From Billgrantia pellis (GTDB lineage: Bacteria > Pseudomonadota > Gammaproteobacteria > Pseudomonadales > Halomonadaceae), in assembly GCF_008297955.1 (NCBI RefSeq), contig NZ_VTPY01000001.1, positions 1 to 64,000 of the forward strand: 64,000 nucleotides of DNA, given 5' to 3'. The notes beneath the pieces were generated by a model. It was not told where the DNA came from. It searched no databases and worked only from the letters and a program-made list of their open reading frames with translations. Made by a program: the position numbers and the translations under genes. This document shows positions 45,569-54,533 of the stretch, piece by piece. How positions within the stretch are numbered: the stretch's first letter is position 1; the number at the start of each line of letters is the position of its first letter.

Positions 45569-46243
45569 GTGCGAGTTCTCGACTTCGACTACATGCTGGG
45601 GCTTGTGCCCGTCCTGCTGCGCTATCTGCCGCTGACGCTGCAGATGGCCGCGGCGGGCATGGTCCTGGCCCTTTTCCTGTCCTGCGGCCTGGCCGTGATT
45701 CGCGTGCTGAAAATACCGGGGTTGAACGCCGCCACGATGCTGTTCATCTCGTTCTTTCGCGGCACGCCGCTGCTTGTGCAGCTGTTCCTGTTCTACTATG
45801 GCCTACCGCAGCTGCTGGCCTTCCTGACCCACATCAATGGCATCACCGCGACCATCATGGGACTTACGCTGCACTTCTCTGCCTACATGGCAGAATCGAT
45901 ACGCGCCGCCATTGTCGGGGTCGACCGTAGCCAGACCGAGGCGGCCCTGTCGATCGGCATGACCAACGGTCAACTGATGCGGCGCATCGTCCTGCCTCAG
46001 GCGACACGCGTCGCCGTGCCCACCCTGATGAATTACTTCATCGACATGATCAAGGCGACATCGCTGGCCTTTACGCTGGGTGTCACGGAGCTGATGGGGG
46101 CAACGCAGAAAGAAGCGGCCGGTAGCTTCCTTTACTTCGAAGCCTTCATCACGGTGGCGATCATGTACTGGATCATCGTCGAGTTGCTGGCCTGGTTCCA
46201 GAGATGGCTCGAGGTGAAACTCAATAGGGCGTATCGTCGATGA
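45569..46243 (+). CDS. Polar amino-acid ABC transporter permease
   Basis: This 224-residue membrane protein has about five hydrophobic segments and the family stretch FRGTPLLVQLFLFYYGLPQLL, followed by AYMAESIRAAIVGVDRSQTEAALSIGMTNGQLMRRIVLPQA (the EAA loop). It is a His/Glu/Gln/cystine-type permease and probably works as a homodimer. The start is GTG at 45569. It overlaps the ATPase gene by four bases. Confidence 0.93.
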   Translation: MRVLDFDYMLGLVPVLLRYLPLTLQMAAAGMVLALFLSCGLAVIRVLKIPGLNAATMLFISFFRGTPLLVQLFLFYYGLPQLLAFLTHINGITATIMGLTLHFSAYMAESIRAAIVGVDRSQTEAALSIGMTNGQLMRRIVLPQATRVAVPTLMNYFIDMIKATSLAFTLGVTELMGATQKEAAGSFLYFEAFITVAIMYWIIVELLAWFQRWLEVKLNRAYRR

Positions 46244-47034
46244 TCAGGATCGCCAACCTCGTCAAGCGCTTCGGTGACAATACCGTACTCGATGGCATCG
46301 ACCTGAAGATTGAGCAGGGCGAGATCATCGTGGTGATCGGTCCTTCGGGGACGGGCAAATCGACGCTGCTTCGCTGCATCAACTTTCTTGAGCGTCCGGA
46401 CGCCGGCCGTCTGGTCATCGGCGATCTCGACGTTGACGTCACGCGGGCCAGCCGTGCCGACATCCTGGCGGCGCGACGACGCACGGCGTTCGTTTTCCAG
46501 AATTATGCCCTGTTCGCCCACAAGACAGCGCTCGAGAACATTGCCGAAGGGCTGATCGTGGTCAATCGTTGGCCCAAGGCCAAGGCGCACGAGCGAGCCC
46601 GGGAAATTCTTCGGCGCATCGGCCTGACCGACCGCGCGGATGCCTATCCGGCCTCGCTCTCCGGCGGTCAGCAGCAGCGTGTCGGCATCGGCCGTGCCAT
46701 GGCCGCCCAAGCCGAGGTGATACTGTTCGACGAGCCGACCTCGTCGCTGGACCCCGAATGGGTGGAAGAGGTACTAACGTTGATGAAACAGCTGGCGCGT
46801 GAGCGACAGACCATGCTGGTGGTTACCCATGAGATGAGTTTTGCCCGGGATGTGGCGGACCGGGTGGTGTTCATGGAGGGGGGGCGCATCGTCGAGCAGG
46901 GGCCGCCCGCACAGCTGTTTAATGCGCCGCGTGATCCTCGCACGCAGGATTTCCTGCGCAAGATTCTTGCTGGCCAGCCGTCTCCACAAAAGCGCCTTGA
47001 AACGAACGTGGGAAGCGTTGACGGGAGACGATAG
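46240..47034 (+). CDS. Polar amino-acid ABC transporter ATP-binding protein
   Basis: This 264-residue ATPase drives the importer. It has Walker A GPSGTGKSTL (about 33-42), signature LSGGQQQRVGIGRAMA, Walker B VILFDEPTSSLD and H-loop VVTHEMSFARDVADRV. It opens MIRIANLVKRFGDNTVLDGIDL, like TcyN/GlnQ. It is the third gene of the operon, starting within the permease stop. Confidence 0.95.
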   Translation: MIRIANLVKRFGDNTVLDGIDLKIEQGEIIVVIGPSGTGKSTLLRCINFLERPDAGRLVIGDLDVDVTRASRADILAARRRTAFVFQNYALFAHKTALENIAEGLIVVNRWPKAKAHERAREILRRIGLTDRADAYPASLSGGQQQRVGIGRAMAAQAEVILFDEPTSSLDPEWVEEVLTLMKQLARERQTMLVVTHEMSFARDVADRVVFMEGGRIVEQGPPAQLFNAPRDPRTQDFLRKILAGQPSPQKRLETNVGSVDGRR

Positions 47035-47082
47035 GGCGCCGGTGTTGTGAGATAATGTCGGCACAGCCAAACAGGAGATCTC

Positions 47083-47415
47083 ATGACTGTCCACGAGGAA
47101 CTCGACGTTGCGCTTCGCCGCCTCGAGGCCACCATGAAGGCGACCCACATGTGGCGTATGACGCCGCCCGACTCCGAGGCGTTCGAAAGCCAGCAGCCTT
47201 TCTGTATCGACACCATGGCGTTGCCTCAGTGGCTGCGGTTCGTCTTCATCGCACGTTTGGATGCGCTGATCGAGGCCGAAGCGCCGATGCCGGAAAAATG
47301 CGAGGTTGCGCCGGCCGTGGCCGCTTACCTGATTCAGGAAGGGGCACGTCCACAGGACCGCCTATTAATGTGCAAGGCCGTGGAGGAGATCGATCGCTTG
47401 GTGACCGAGAACTGA
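47083..47415 (+). CDS. yqcC: YqcC-family protein
   Basis: This 110-residue protein matches the YqcC family (DUF446): LDVALRRLEATMKATHMWRMTPPDSEAFESQQPFCIDTMALPQWLRFVFIARL and EIDRLV at the end. It is a small helical cytoplasmic protein of unknown role. The ATG follows CAGGAGATCTC. It lies 48 bases after the ABC ATPase and may be on its transcript. Confidence 0.88.
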   Translation: MTVHEELDVALRRLEATMKATHMWRMTPPDSEAFESQQPFCIDTMALPQWLRFVFIARLDALIEAEAPMPEKCEVAPAVAAYLIQEGARPQDRLLMCKAVEEIDRLVTEN

Positions 47416-47510
47416 CGGGCGGGTGGCATCAGGATGCCCTCCGTATGGCCGGGTCGAAGCGCGCATTGGCTTGACCTGTCCCGACATCGCCCATGCTGAC
47501 CCGGCCGAGC

Positions 47511-47545
47511 ATGACGAGGCCAGTCAGATAGGTGGGCCTCGTCAT
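47511..47545. terminator. Hairpin between yqcC and ompW-like gene
   Basis: ATGACGAGGCC and GGCCTCGTCAT are perfect arms around a 13-base loop. It lies 95 bases after yqcC and 17 bases beyond the end of the minus-strand ompW-like gene. T runs are weak on both sides (TGTCTT on plus), so efficiency is uncertain. Confidence 0.6.
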
Positions 47546-47562
47546 TGTCTTACCCAAGACTA

Positions 47563-48189
47563 TCAGAAGCGATAGCTTGCGCCGGCCATGAAGACCCAGG
47601 GATCGATGTTCGCCGACCCCAGTTCGTCACCGTCCAGGCTGACGTCGGTATCGATATCGATGTACCAGGCGGCCGCGTTCACGCCCCAATTGTCGCTCAG
47701 GCGAAAGTCGACGCCGACTTGACCCGCAGCGCCCCATGAGTTCTCCAGCTTCAGGTCCCCCAGATCGCTCGACTCGTCGAAGAAGTGCGTATAGTTGATG
47801 CCGATACCGGCATAGGGCTGTACCTGGGCGCCGGTACCACCCAGCGGGTAGTACTGCAAGGTCAGCGTCGGTGGCAAGTGCTTGGTGGAAGCGACCTCGT
47901 CACCGTTTAGCCGAATATCGTGCTTGAACGGCAGCGCTGCCAGCAGCTCGACGCCGAGCTTGTCATGGAACAGATAGCCTAGGGTAAAGCCCAGGTTGGT
48001 ATCGCTGCGCACATCGACATCAAGGGTGCCGTCCGCCAGGCTGCCATTGTCATTCTTGGGATCGACATGAGCGACACCCACACGGGCGATGAAATCGCCC
48101 TGGTTGTAGGCGAGCGCCTGGCTGCTGGCGAGAAGGGCCGTCGCCGCGAGGCCGGCGGTTAATAGAGAGGGAAGGACTTGCTTGGGCAT
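47563..48189 (-). CDS. OmpW-family outer-membrane protein (paralogue 1)
   Basis: This 208-residue protein has a signal peptide (cleavage after ALA near residue 26) and then eight-stranded barrel pattern strands: GDFIARVGVAHVDPKND, LGFTLGYLFHDKLGVELLAALPF, TLTLQYYPLGG and VQPYAGIGINYTHFF, ending in Phe for outer-membrane insertion. OmpW proteins form hydrophobic channels. The ATG at 48189 is the true start. It is co-directional with the second paralogue at 48418. Confidence 0.92.
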   Translation of the reverse strand: MPKQVLPSLLTAGLAATALLASSQALAYNQGDFIARVGVAHVDPKNDNGSLADGTLDVDVRSDTNLGFTLGYLFHDKLGVELLAALPFKHDIRLNGDEVASTKHLPPTLTLQYYPLGGTGAQVQPYAGIGINYTHFFDESSDLGDLKLENSWGAAGQVGVDFRLSDNWGVNAAAWYIDIDTDVSLDGDELGSANIDPWVFMAGASYRF

Positions 48190-48417
48190 GGGTCGACTCC
48201 TGTCGTTGGCAGAAGGGTAGCCTGGGCTACCGCCGAACGAAGTCAGTCTACTCAGTGCCTGGCGGCGGAGTATTGACCCACAGCAAGAGTTGTTCCGGTA
48301 CCTCAAAGCGCCTATTCAAGATGGCTTATGGTTTGATCAGCCGGGCGGATAAGGCAGCCAGACGAAGAACGCCGGACGCGGGGCCCGGCGTTTCGATGCG
48401 ACACGACATCGTTAGGC

Positions 48418-49011
48418 TTAGAAGCGGAAGGTGACACCGCCACCGATGGTCATCGGATCGACCTTGGCGGTGCCGATGCGCTCGCCGTCGGCGGTGATCC
48501 GGGAATCGACATCGGCGTAGTTGGCAAAGCCATTGAGCATGAAGTTGTCGGTAATGGCCAGGTCGACCCCGACCTGACCCACGGCGCCATAGGAGCGACG
48601 CGCGTCGATGCCTTCCGGCTCCCCGGAGAAGCGGGTGTAATTGACCCCAGCGCCGACGTAAGGCTGCACTTTGGAATCCAACCCGCCAAGCGGATAGTAG
48701 TTCACCAACAGATTGACCGGCATGCGGTCGATCGTGCCTGTGCCACCGCCGAGCGCCACGTCATGCTCGATTTTCTCGGAGCCATTCAGTTCGATACCCA
48801 CCTTGTCGTGGAACAGGTAGCCAGCCCCGTAGGTGAAGCCGGTCTCACCACTACTGATACCGTCGGCAATACCGTTGTCTGAGGGGGTATCGGATTTGGC
48901 GAAACCGCCACGCACGAAGGCATCTCCGGCACCATAGGCCAAGGCCGCCTGACTGGCGAGGGTAAAGCCGGCGGTGATGGTCACCACGGATAGCAGACGA
49001 GTCGTTTTCAT
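48418..49011 (-). CDS. OmpW-family outer-membrane protein (paralogue 2)
   Basis: This 197-residue protein has a signal peptide (cleavage near AALA, about residue 25) and the same strand order as paralogue 1: GDAFVRGGFAKSDTPSDNG, FTYGAGYLFHDKVGIELNGS, LLVNYYPLGGLDSKVQPYVGAGVNYTRFS, ending VTFRF. The two share clear family segments but differ in loops. It is the upstream member of the pair. The ATG at 49011 is chosen because the preceding in-frame residues do not resemble a signal peptide. A hairpin with CGCCGG/CCGGCG arms lies 30-55 bases past its stop. Confidence 0.92.
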   Translation of the reverse strand: MKTTRLLSVVTITAGFTLASQAALAYGAGDAFVRGGFAKSDTPSDNGIADGISSGETGFTYGAGYLFHDKVGIELNGSEKIEHDVALGGGTGTIDRMPVNLLVNYYPLGGLDSKVQPYVGAGVNYTRFSGEPEGIDARRSYGAVGQVGVDLAITDNFMLNGFANYADVDSRITADGERIGTAKVDPMTIGGGVTFRF

Positions 49012-49291
49012 CACAGCGTCCTCCTGATTTCTGGCGAGCGCCGGAAGATCCGGCGGCTTGGACTGTGAAGAGTATAGGAACACTGTTTCTAAAAGTCCTG
49101 TTTAATTTTGTTATTGGCGCATCGTGCTGTTCGTTGGGAACAATTGAAACGAGTCTAATTTTACTTCCTTGCATATGCTGAGCTTGAGATTGCAAGGTGT
49201 ATAACTTTTGCCGTTATGCAGCATTGGCATCGGGGGAAGGGAAGCGCTAAGCCTTGTCTAAGTGACAGGCGACAGGCGAGGAGACGAGACG
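49012..49291. promoter_or_regulatory. AT-rich divergent promoter region with a long inverted repeat
   Basis: This 280-base gap separates paralogue 2 of ompW from a small membrane protein. It is much more AT-rich than its surroundings. CCTTGCA (49167-49173) and TGCAAGG (49191-49197) form a perfect inverted repeat with a 17-base loop. I cannot assign promoter boxes firmly. No gene is seen. Confidence 0.4.
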
Positions 49292-49588
49292 ATGATGTCA
49301 GAGTTGCGCAGCGAGCCGATGTGGTTGACGTTGGCGGCCATGTTGCTGGCGGCGGCGTTGGCGCTGTGGCTGTTGGCACGGCCTGAGTTGATCAGCGGGT
49401 TGTCGTTGCCGCTGCGCTTGCCGGCGATCGCCCTTGGGGTCTGGGCGTTGGGAGCCGCTTTCATGCGACCCCTAGGGCTCGAACTACGACGTCGTTGGCA
49501 GCGTCGACTCACTACCCCGCCCTTGAGTCTGGCGGCGCTGGGGATGTTCACGTTGTGGCTGCTTGGACGTGCGCTCTGGCTGGCTTGA
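49292..49588 (+). CDS. Small membrane hypothetical protein
   Basis: This is a protein of about 98 residues with three hydrophobic segments (LTLAAMLLAAALALWLLA, LPAIALGVWALGAAFM, LGMFTLWLLGRALWLA) and a basic loop LRRRWQRR. I do not recognise the family. The likely start is ATG at 49292 after GAGGAGACGAGACG; GTG at 49262 would add residues upstream. It is followed by a strong hairpin. Confidence 0.7.
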   Translation: MMSELRSEPMWLTLAAMLLAAALALWLLARPELISGLSLPLRLPAIALGVWALGAAFMRPLGLELRRRWQRRLTTPPLSLAALGMFTLWLLGRALWLA

Positions 49589-49603
49589 GTCCGGAACGCA
49601 GAA

Positions 49604-49621
49604 GCCGCCCCAATGGGCGGC
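49604..49621. terminator. Bidirectional hairpin between the small membrane gene and putP
   Basis: GCCGCCC and GGGCGGC arms surround a CAAT loop. It lies 16 bases after the small membrane gene and 22 bases past the end of putP, so it can serve both genes, although T tracts are short. Confidence 0.65.
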
Positions 49622-49642
49622 TCCGTCACTGGCCTGCCTCGG

Positions 49643-51121
49643 TTACGCTTCTTCGAAAGTATCGAAGTCGGCGGTTACCTTGAGGTCGGGTTCCTCCGTG
49701 GCCAGGCTGGCCACAACAATAGCAATGTAGGCCAGGATAACGCCCGGGACGATCTCATAGAGATCGAAGATGCCACCGGACAGCTCTGCCCAGACGACGA
49801 CCGTCACACCGCCTACCACGATACCGGCCAGGGCGCCCCACTTGTTCATGCGTCGCCAGTAGAGCGACATGATCAGCGCAGGACCGAAGGCGGCACCGAA
49901 GCCGGCCCATGCATAGGCAACCAGATCCAGGACCGTGGAGTCTGGGTTAAGCGCCAATAGGTAGGCGAAGACGGCAATGGCGATGACGGCGAAACGGCCG
50001 ACCCAGACCAGCTCGGTTTGGCTGGCATCCTTGCGGAAAATCGCCTTGTAGAAGTCGTCGGTCAATGCCGAGGAGGAGACCAGCAACTGTGAATCGGCGG
50101 TGGACATGATCGCGGCAAGGATGGCGGCGAGCAGGATGCCAGCGATCACCGGGTGGAAGATCAGGTTGACCATGACCATGAAGACGGTCTCGCCGTCGGC
50201 CAGGTCGCGCTGCACGAAGCCCACGCCGAGCAGACCGACTGCCACCGAGCAGACAAGCGCGAGGGCGGTCCAACTGACCGCGATGCGGCGGGCAGCGGGA
50301 ATATCGCCGTCGCTGCGGATGGCGGCAAAGCGAGCCAGAATGTGCGGTTGACCGAAGTAGCCCAGGCCCCATGCCAGCGAGCTGATGATGCCGATTGCCG
50401 TCAGCGCCTCGCCGGTGGAGGCATCGCGGAACCAGGAGAGCATGTATTCACTCTCGGCAGCCAATGCCGCAGCCGCACCGTCCATGCCACCCAGGTCGCC
50501 GAAGGCGACGATCGGCACGATTGCCAGCGCCGCGGCCATCATCAGGCCCTGGATGAGGTCGGTCCAGGAAACCGCCAGGAAGCCGCCGAAGAAAGTGTAG
50601 GAGATGACCGCAATGGTACCGATGGTCACCGCTACGCTGTAATCGTAGCCGAACACCGTCTCGAAAAGCCGGCCACCGGCGACCAGGCCGGAGCTGGTAT
50701 AAAAGAGAAAGAACAGCAGAATGAAGACCGCCGAGATCACCCGCAGCAGCTGCGACTTGTCGCGGAAACGGTTGGCGAAGTACTCGGGAAGCGTCAGGGC
50801 ATCGCTCACCTTGAAGCTATAGAGCCGCAGACGGCGCGCCACGATCAGCCAGTTGAGCCAGGTCCCGATCAGCAAGCCCACGGCGATCCAACTCGCCGAA
50901 ATCCCACTGACATACGCGGCGCCCGGCAGACCCAGTAACAGCCAGCCCGACATATCCGACGCCCCGGCGGAGATCGCTGAGGTCCACGGGCCGAGCGTGC
51001 GTCCGCCGAGTATATAGTCGGACAGGTTGGTGGTGCGCTTATAGGCAACGATACCGATGCCCAGCATTACGATGAGATACACCACGAAGGTGAAACCGAT
51101 AGCCATGTTATTCTGAACCAT
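49643..51121 (-). CDS. putP: Sodium/proline symporter PutP
   Basis: This 492-residue inner-membrane symporter imports proline with Na+. It has about 13 hydrophobic segments and the SSF family block YILGGRTLGPWTSAISAGASDMSGWLLLGLPGAAYVSG, then SDALTLPEYFANRF and FVYTSSGLVAG-type sequence (FFLFYTSSGLVAGGRLFETVFG), which form the ion and substrate site. ATG at 51121 follows GAAGGAACCCCCA. It lies 43 bases downstream of putA on the same strand; in a halophile it serves nutrition and osmoprotection. Confidence 0.95.
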   Translation of the reverse strand: MVQNNMAIGFTFVVYLIVMLGIGIVAYKRTTNLSDYILGGRTLGPWTSAISAGASDMSGWLLLGLPGAAYVSGISASWIAVGLLIGTWLNWLIVARRLRLYSFKVSDALTLPEYFANRFRDKSQLLRVISAVFILLFFLFYTSSGLVAGGRLFETVFGYDYSVAVTIGTIAVISYTFFGGFLAVSWTDLIQGLMMAAALAIVPIVAFGDLGGMDGAAAALAAESEYMLSWFRDASTGEALTAIGIISSLAWGLGYFGQPHILARFAAIRSDGDIPAARRIAVSWTALALVCSVAVGLLGVGFVQRDLADGETVFMVMVNLIFHPVIAGILLAAILAAIMSTADSQLLVSSSALTDDFYKAIFRKDASQTELVWVGRFAVIAIAVFAYLLALNPDSTVLDLVAYAWAGFGAAFGPALIMSLYWRRMNKWGALAGIVVGGVTVVVWAELSGGIFDLYEIVPGVILAYIAIVVASLATEEPDLKVTADFDTFEEA

Positions 51122-51163
51122 TGGGGGTTCCTTCAATGTTGTTGTGGTAACAGACGAGTGCGG

Positions 51164-54100
51164 TCACTCGTCTCCCAGCGCAAGCAGTGACGCATTGCCG
51201 CCCAGGGCGGCGGTGTTGACGGTCACCGTTTTCTCCGTGGCGAAGCGCAGCAGGTAATGCGGCCCACCGGCCTTGGGGCCGGTACCCGATAGACCCTGCC
51301 CGCCGAACGGTTGTACGCCCACGACGGCGCCGATGATATTCCGGTTTATGTACACATTACCAACACGAATCTTCTGCGCGACCAACTGAGCAAAGGATTC
51401 GTTGCGGCTATGGACGCCAAACGTCAGCCCGTAGCCCTTGGCATTGATGGTCTCGAGCACGCGTTCGATCTCGCTGGCCTTGTAGCGCACGATATGCAAC
51501 ACGGGGCCGAATTGCTCTCGCTCCAGGACATCGATCCCGTCGATATGAAAGGCCACCGGGGGCACGAATGTACCGGAGTCGGTATGGGCTGGATCCATAC
51601 GGGTCTCGGCCAGCAGGCGTCCCTCGCTCTTGAGCCGCTCGATATGCGCCATCAGGCTTGCGCGTGCATCCTCGTCGATCACGGGGCCGACATCTGTACC
51701 CAGGTCGCGTGGATCGCCCACGTGTAGCTCGTCCATGGCGCCACGCAGGATGTCGATGACCCGGTCGGCCACGTCGTCCTGCAGGTAAAGCACCCGCAGG
51801 GCACTGCAGCGTTGTCCGGCACTCTGGTAGGCGGACTGAATCACGTCGGCGACTACCTGTTCCGGCAGGGCGGTGGAGTCGACGATCAAGGCATTCATGC
51901 CGCCCGTTTCGGCGATCAGCGCCGGCAGGGGGGCATTGTCGCGTGCCGCCAGAGCGCGGTTGATGGTCTGGGCGGTATCGGTGCCACCGGTGAAGGCGAC
52001 CCCGGTAATCCGCGGATCGGAGCTGAGCACGCTACCTACGGTAGGACCGTCGCCCGGAAGCAGCTGGACCACATCGCGTGGCATGCCGGCTTCATGAAGT
52101 AGCTCGACCACGCGGTGGGCGACGATGGAAGTCTGCTCGGCGGGCTTGGCCAACACGGTGTTACCCGCGACTGCGGCCGCCACCATCTGGCCGCAAAAGA
52201 TCGCAACCGGGAAGTTCCACGGGCTGATTGCGGCGAACACGCCCTTGCCGTTGTGCATCAGCTGGTTCGATTCGCCGGTGGGGCCGGGCAGGTGAGTTGG
52301 CTCGCCGAATTGCTCCTCGGCACGCATGGCGTAGTAACGGCAGAAATCCACCGCCTCGCGGATCTCGTCGACACCATCGGTGAGCAGTTTGCCGCCTTCG
52401 CGCGAACACAGCGTCATCAGCTCCGCCATGTTCTCTTCCATCAGGTCGCCCAGGCGGCGGAGAATGGCGGCGCGCTCGGCCACCGGGGTAGCTTCCCAGC
52501 GGGGGAAGGCGGCCCAGGCGGCATCCAGCGCGCGGGAGGCCTGGTCGCGGGTGGTCCACTGGACACTGCCAACGCGCTGGCGGCGGTCGTAGGGGCTGCA
52601 TACCTCATGGATATTGGTCGGGTCGCGTTCCACCTCGAAGGCGAGCAGCGGGCCGACGTCATAGCTGCGCTCCATGAAACCCGCCATGGCCTTCATCAAC
52701 GGCTCGTAGTGGCTGCGCACGTTGAGGTTGATGCCTCTGGAATTGAGCCGCGTCTCGCCGTAGATGTCGCGAGGCAGAGGGATGCGTGGGTTGGAGAAGG
52801 TGCGGTATTGCGCCAGCGTCTCGACCGGGTGCACGCAGAGGGATTCCACCGGCACCTTGGGATCCACCAGTTGGTGCACGAAAGAGGAATTGGCGCCGTT
52901 CTCGAGCAGACGACGCACCAAATAGGGCAGCAGATCCTTGTGTGCGCCCACCGGCGCGTAGATACGGCAGTAGGTGCCCCTGGGGGCCCGCTTTAGCGCC
53001 GCATCGTAAAGGGCCTCGCCCATGCCATGCAGACGCTGAAATTCGAATGGCCGTGTCGCTTCGTTGGCTATCTCGAGAATGGTGGTGATGGTGTGCGCGT
53101 TATGGGTGGCGAACTGGGGGAAGATGCGCCCGCGCGTCTGGTCCGAGAGTAGGAAACGGGCGCAGACCAGGTAGGCAACGTCAGTGCAGGCCTTGCGGGT
53201 ATAGACCGGATAGCCTTCCACGCCGAGCTGCTGCGACTCCTTGATCTCGCTATCCCAATAGGCGCCCTTGACCAGACGCAAAGGAATCTCGTCGCCCTGG
53301 CGTTCGGCCAACCGGTTGAGATAGTGCAGTACCGGCAGCGCGCGCTTGGAATAAGCCTGCACCACCAGGCCGAAGTGGCCCCAGCCCTTGCAGGTGTCAC
53401 TTTCGTAGATGGCGCGGAAGACCTCGATCGACAGCTCCAGACGATCGACTTCCTCGGCATCGATGGTCAACGCCACGCCGCGCTCGCGCGCCATGGCGGC
53501 CAGCTCGCGTACGCTGCCGACCAACTCACGCAGCACCTGCTCGCGGCGGCCGAATTCGTAGCGCGGATGCAGGGCCGAAAGCTTGATCGACACGGAGGGG
53601 GCCGGCGTGCGGTCGGTCAGTGTGCGGCTGGTGTTGCCGACGCGCTCTATGGCCCGGGCGTAGTCATCGAAGTAGCGCTTGGCATCGGTGCGCGTGCGTG
53701 CCGCTTCGCCCAGCATGTCGTAGGAGTAGGTGTAACCCTTGTCGAATAGCGGCTTCGAGCGCTTCAGTGCCTCGTCGATGTCGCGGCCGAGCACGAACTG
53801 CCTGCCCATGATCTTCATCGCCTCGTACATGGCGCGGCGGATCACGGGTTCGCCCATGCGGTTGACCAGGCGGTTGATGAAGGTCGTGGGCTTGCCGTCG
53901 CGCGGCTTGTCGAGTGTGACGACGCGCCCGGTCATCAGCAGGCCCCAGGTCGAAGCGTTGACAAGCCAGGATTCGCTCTGGCCCATGTGGGCCTTCCAGT
54001 CGGCGGGCCCGAGCTTGTCCTCGATCAGCGCATCGGCGGTGGCCTTGTCGGGAATGCGCAGCATCGCCTCGGCCAGGCACATCAGCATCAGGCCTTCGTG

Positions 54101-54355
54101 GGTATCGAGACTGTACTGCTGCAGCAACTCGTCGATGGTATCGACGGCCGTGTCCATTTCACGCACTTCGCGCACCAGTTCGGCGGTTTTGCTGGCGATG
54201 CGGCTGAAATCTTCCGGGTCAGCGCTCAGCACGTTGACCAGTTCTTGGACGAAGGCGTCTTCCTCGACCACGTAGTGTTCGCTGATACGGGCGAAAAGCG
54301 TGTCGAGATCCTGCTGCCAGGCAGCAGCATCCAGCATTGTATTGGCGTTGAGCAT
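51164..54355 (-). CDS. putA: Bifunctional proline dehydrogenase / pyrroline-5-carboxylate dehydrogenase PutA, without DNA-binding domain
   Basis: This 1063-residue enzyme oxidises proline to glutamate in two steps. The FAD-binding proline dehydrogenase domain is at about 120-430 (RTLTDRTPAPSVSIKLSALHPRYEF, VKGAYWDSEIKESQ, YCRIYAPVGAHKDLLPYLVRRLLENGANSSFVHQ). The aldehyde dehydrogenase part is at about 520-1000, with the catalytic Cys in YQSAGQRCSALRVLY and Glu in LIAETGGMNALIV. E. coli PutA (1320) begins with a ribbon-helix-helix repressor domain, which is missing here. The start ATG follows AGGGGATTCCC. Confidence 0.95.
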   Translation of the reverse strand: MLNANTMLDAAAWQQDLDTLFARISEHYVVEEDAFVQELVNVLSADPEDFSRIASKTAELVREVREMDTAVDTIDELLQQYSLDTHEGLMLMCLAEAMLRIPDKATADALIEDKLGPADWKAHMGQSESWLVNASTWGLLMTGRVVTLDKPRDGKPTTFINRLVNRMGEPVIRRAMYEAMKIMGRQFVLGRDIDEALKRSKPLFDKGYTYSYDMLGEAARTRTDAKRYFDDYARAIERVGNTSRTLTDRTPAPSVSIKLSALHPRYEFGRREQVLRELVGSVRELAAMARERGVALTIDAEEVDRLELSIEVFRAIYESDTCKGWGHFGLVVQAYSKRALPVLHYLNRLAERQGDEIPLRLVKGAYWDSEIKESQQLGVEGYPVYTRKACTDVAYLVCARFLLSDQTRGRIFPQFATHNAHTITTILEIANEATRPFEFQRLHGMGEALYDAALKRAPRGTYCRIYAPVGAHKDLLPYLVRRLLENGANSSFVHQLVDPKVPVESLCVHPVETLAQYRTFSNPRIPLPRDIYGETRLNSRGINLNVRSHYEPLMKAMAGFMERSYDVGPLLAFEVERDPTNIHEVCSPYDRRQRVGSVQWTTRDQASRALDAAWAAFPRWEATPVAERAAILRRLGDLMEENMAELMTLCSREGGKLLTDGVDEIREAVDFCRYYAMRAEEQFGEPTHLPGPTGESNQLMHNGKGVFAAISPWNFPVAIFCGQMVAAAVAGNTVLAKPAEQTSIVAHRVVELLHEAGMPRDVVQLLPGDGPTVGSVLSSDPRITGVAFTGGTDTAQTINRALAARDNAPLPALIAETGGMNALIVDSTALPEQVVADVIQSAYQSAGQRCSALRVLYLQDDVADRVIDILRGAMDELHVGDPRDLGTDVGPVIDEDARASLMAHIERLKSEGRLLAETRMDPAHTDSGTFVPPVAFHIDGIDVLEREQFGPVLHIVRYKASEIERVLETINAKGYGLTFGVHSRNESFAQLVAQKIRVGNVYINRNIIGAVVGVQPFGGQGLSGTGPKAGGPHYLLRFATEKTVTVNTAALGGNASLLALGDE

Positions 54356-54533
54356 GGGAATCCCCTGGATGTGTCACCCGTCCTGAAACGGCAATCGCCA
54401 TGCTCCGGGCGGACTGCCCGAGCATGGTTGTCTTTCTAGACTGTAGGGCGGGATGAGGGAGGCTGCTTGCGAAAACCGATGCTTGACTTATCGATTTCGC
54501 GGTAGATTGCCATATGGGGATTGCGAATTAGAC

